Of a stretch of 64,000 nucleotides of DNA, positions 63,204 through 64,000 are shown piece by piece (the first letter of the stretch is position 1; each line of letters starts with the position of its first letter). This DNA comes from Jatrophihabitans sp. (GTDB taxonomy: Bacteria; Actinomycetota; Actinomycetes; Mycobacteriales; Jatrophihabitantaceae). Location of the stretch: the NCBI GenBank assembly GCA_036389035.1, contig DASVQQ010000012.1, positions 1 through 64,000 of the forward strand. The letters are read 5' to 3'. Made by a program: the position numbers and the translations under genes. Below the pieces are notes generated by a model that was not told where the DNA came from, did not search any database, and saw only the letters and a list, made by a program, of their open reading frames with translations.

Positions 63204-64000
63204 ACGCGCCGAACTTCGCCGACGAGGTCATCACCCGGGCCCTGGTCCGCTATCTCGAGGTGCCCGGGCTGGCCGGTGAGTTCGCGCTGATCACCCTGGA
63301 CAACGGCCACGACCACACCCGGCCGTCCACGTTCGGCCCGGCCGGGCTGCGCTCGCTCTCGGATGCGGTGGAGCAGATCGCTGCCCGCTCGCCCAGGGTC
63401 AGCGCCGTCGGGGTCACCGGCAAGCCGTTCATCTTCGCGGCCGGCGCCGACATCTCCGGCGTCGGGCTGGTCACCGAGCGGGCCCAGGCGCTGGCTATCG
63501 CCCAAGAGGGGCACCGGGTCTTCGCCAGCATCAGGAACCTCGACGTCCCCACCTTCGCCTTCGTCAACGGCGCGGCGTTGGGCGGTGGCCTGGAGCTGGC
63601 GCTGCACTGCGACTACCGGACGGTCTCGACCTCGGCGGCGGCGATCGCCCTTCCCGAGTGCTTCCTGGGGCTGGTGCCGGGCTGGGGCGGGACCCAGCTG
63701 CTGCCCAACCTGATCGGCGCCGACAAGGCCGTCCGGGTGATCATCGAGAACGCGCTGAACCAGAACAAGATGCTCAACCCCAAGCAGGCCACCGAGTTCG
63801 GCATCTTCGACGCCCTGCTGGACTCGGCGGACTTTCTCGCCGAGTCGCTGCGCTGGGCGGCGAAGGTGCTCGACGGCTCGACTCCGGTCCAACGGCCCGA
63901 GATCGACCGCGGCTCCGGCTGGGACGCCGCCCTGGCCAAGGGCCGGGCAGCAGCGGACGCCAGGCTGCACGGCGGCGCCCCGGCGCCCTACCGCGCGCTG
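63200..64000 (+). CDS. fadB: multifunctional fatty-acid oxidation enzyme, N-terminal enoyl-CoA hydratase part (cut by the window edge)
   Basis: The frame starts GTG AAC GCG CCG at 63200 and runs open to the window end (267 codons). The crotonase domain is clear: FIFAAGADISG (oxyanion/CoA site), VNGAALGGGLELALHCDYRT, and LPECFLGLVPGWGGTQLLPNLIG with the catalytic Glu. In actinobacteria this precedes a 3-hydroxyacyl-CoA dehydrogenase domain, so FadB is expected. It is translationally coupled to the thiolase gene, the normal beta-oxidation pair. Confidence 0.9.
   Translation, partial: MNAPNFADEVITRALVRYLEVPGLAGEFALITLDNGHDHTRPSTFGPAGLRSLSDAVEQIAARSPRVSAVGVTGKPFIFAAGADISGVGLVTERAQALAIAQEGHRVFASIRNLDVPTFAFVNGAALGGGLELALHCDYRTVSTSAAAIALPECFLGLVPGWGGTQLLPNLIGADKAVRVIIENALNQNKMLNPKQATEFGIFDALLDSADFLAESLRWAAKVLDGSTPVQRPEIDRGSGWDAALAKGRAAADARLHGGAPAPYRAL

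Overview
The window is GC-rich chromosomal DNA from an actinomycete (Actinomycetota). This rests on gene content: whiA beside yvcK and rapZ, a mycothiol-dependent maleylpyruvate-isomerase-type protein, DUF3000 and DUF4032 proteins, the coproporphyrin-type haem genes (hemE, hemY-type oxidase, chdC/hemQ), and frequent GTG starts with ATGA or GTGA stop/start overlaps. The genus cannot be fixed from sequence alone. Nearly every long ORF lying antisense to a gene is a GC-bias shadow and is left out.

Layout. 0-9.8 kb: a minus-strand block uvrA-uvrC-rapZ-yvcK-whiA-gap-pgk(partial), with two G-quadruplex-type motifs upstream of rapZ and a lysine/alanine repeat tail on UvrA. 9.9-12.6 kb: ung, then a divergent DUF4032 / metallo-beta-lactamase-fold pair. 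12.6-16.4 kb: a visibly AT-richer island with a Shedu-type (DUF4263) nuclease gene convergent to a Ser/Thr kinase gene and a MerR-like DNA-binding gene. It is bracketed by an imperfect 32-bp copy of the 3' end of the MBL gene, as expected if an element integrated there. 16.5-20 kb: small accessory genes and a RES-Xre toxin-antitoxin pair behind an 18-bp perfect palindrome. 20-30.6 kb: hrpA, a flavin reductase, a nitroreductase, and a tyrosine-catabolism operon (hmgA, an unknown gene, fahA, an aminotransferase, a monooxygenase). 30.8-35.1 kb: a secreted four-cysteine protein coupled to an O-antigen-ligase-like membrane protein, a VOC protein, and psuG with a PfkB kinase for pseudouridine breakdown.

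35.2-40.3 kb holds the most novel system: a compact class II lanthipeptide cluster. A 56-residue precursor gene (35291-35461) is followed 17 bases later by a LanM synthetase and then an ABC exporter without a peptidase domain. The precursor has an NPAG-type leader and a short Ser/Cys-rich core ending in Cys-Cys. A strong inverted repeat lies in its leader region.

40.3-64 kb: a DUF2993 protein, a VOC gene remnant, uvrB, a PPK2 kinase, a Gre-type factor, a RibD-like reductase, a LigC-type ligase (its likely LigD-type primase-polymerase partner is at 53.7 kb), a stand-alone secreted protein, a TAP-like hydrolase, an EamA transporter, a Doc toxin-antitoxin pair, and DUF5996. A decayed patch (51.7-52.9 kb) follows, with an EamA remnant and a frameshifted DUF6338 gene. 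Then come msrB, the haem genes, DUF3000-rnd, and the start of a fadA-fadB operon behind a palindromic operator. All three UvrABC subunits, Ung and the LigC/polymerase pair make the window rich in DNA repair. A recurring oddity is short tandem repeats at the 3' ends of genes (uvrA, the nitroreductase, the VOC gene, rnd).
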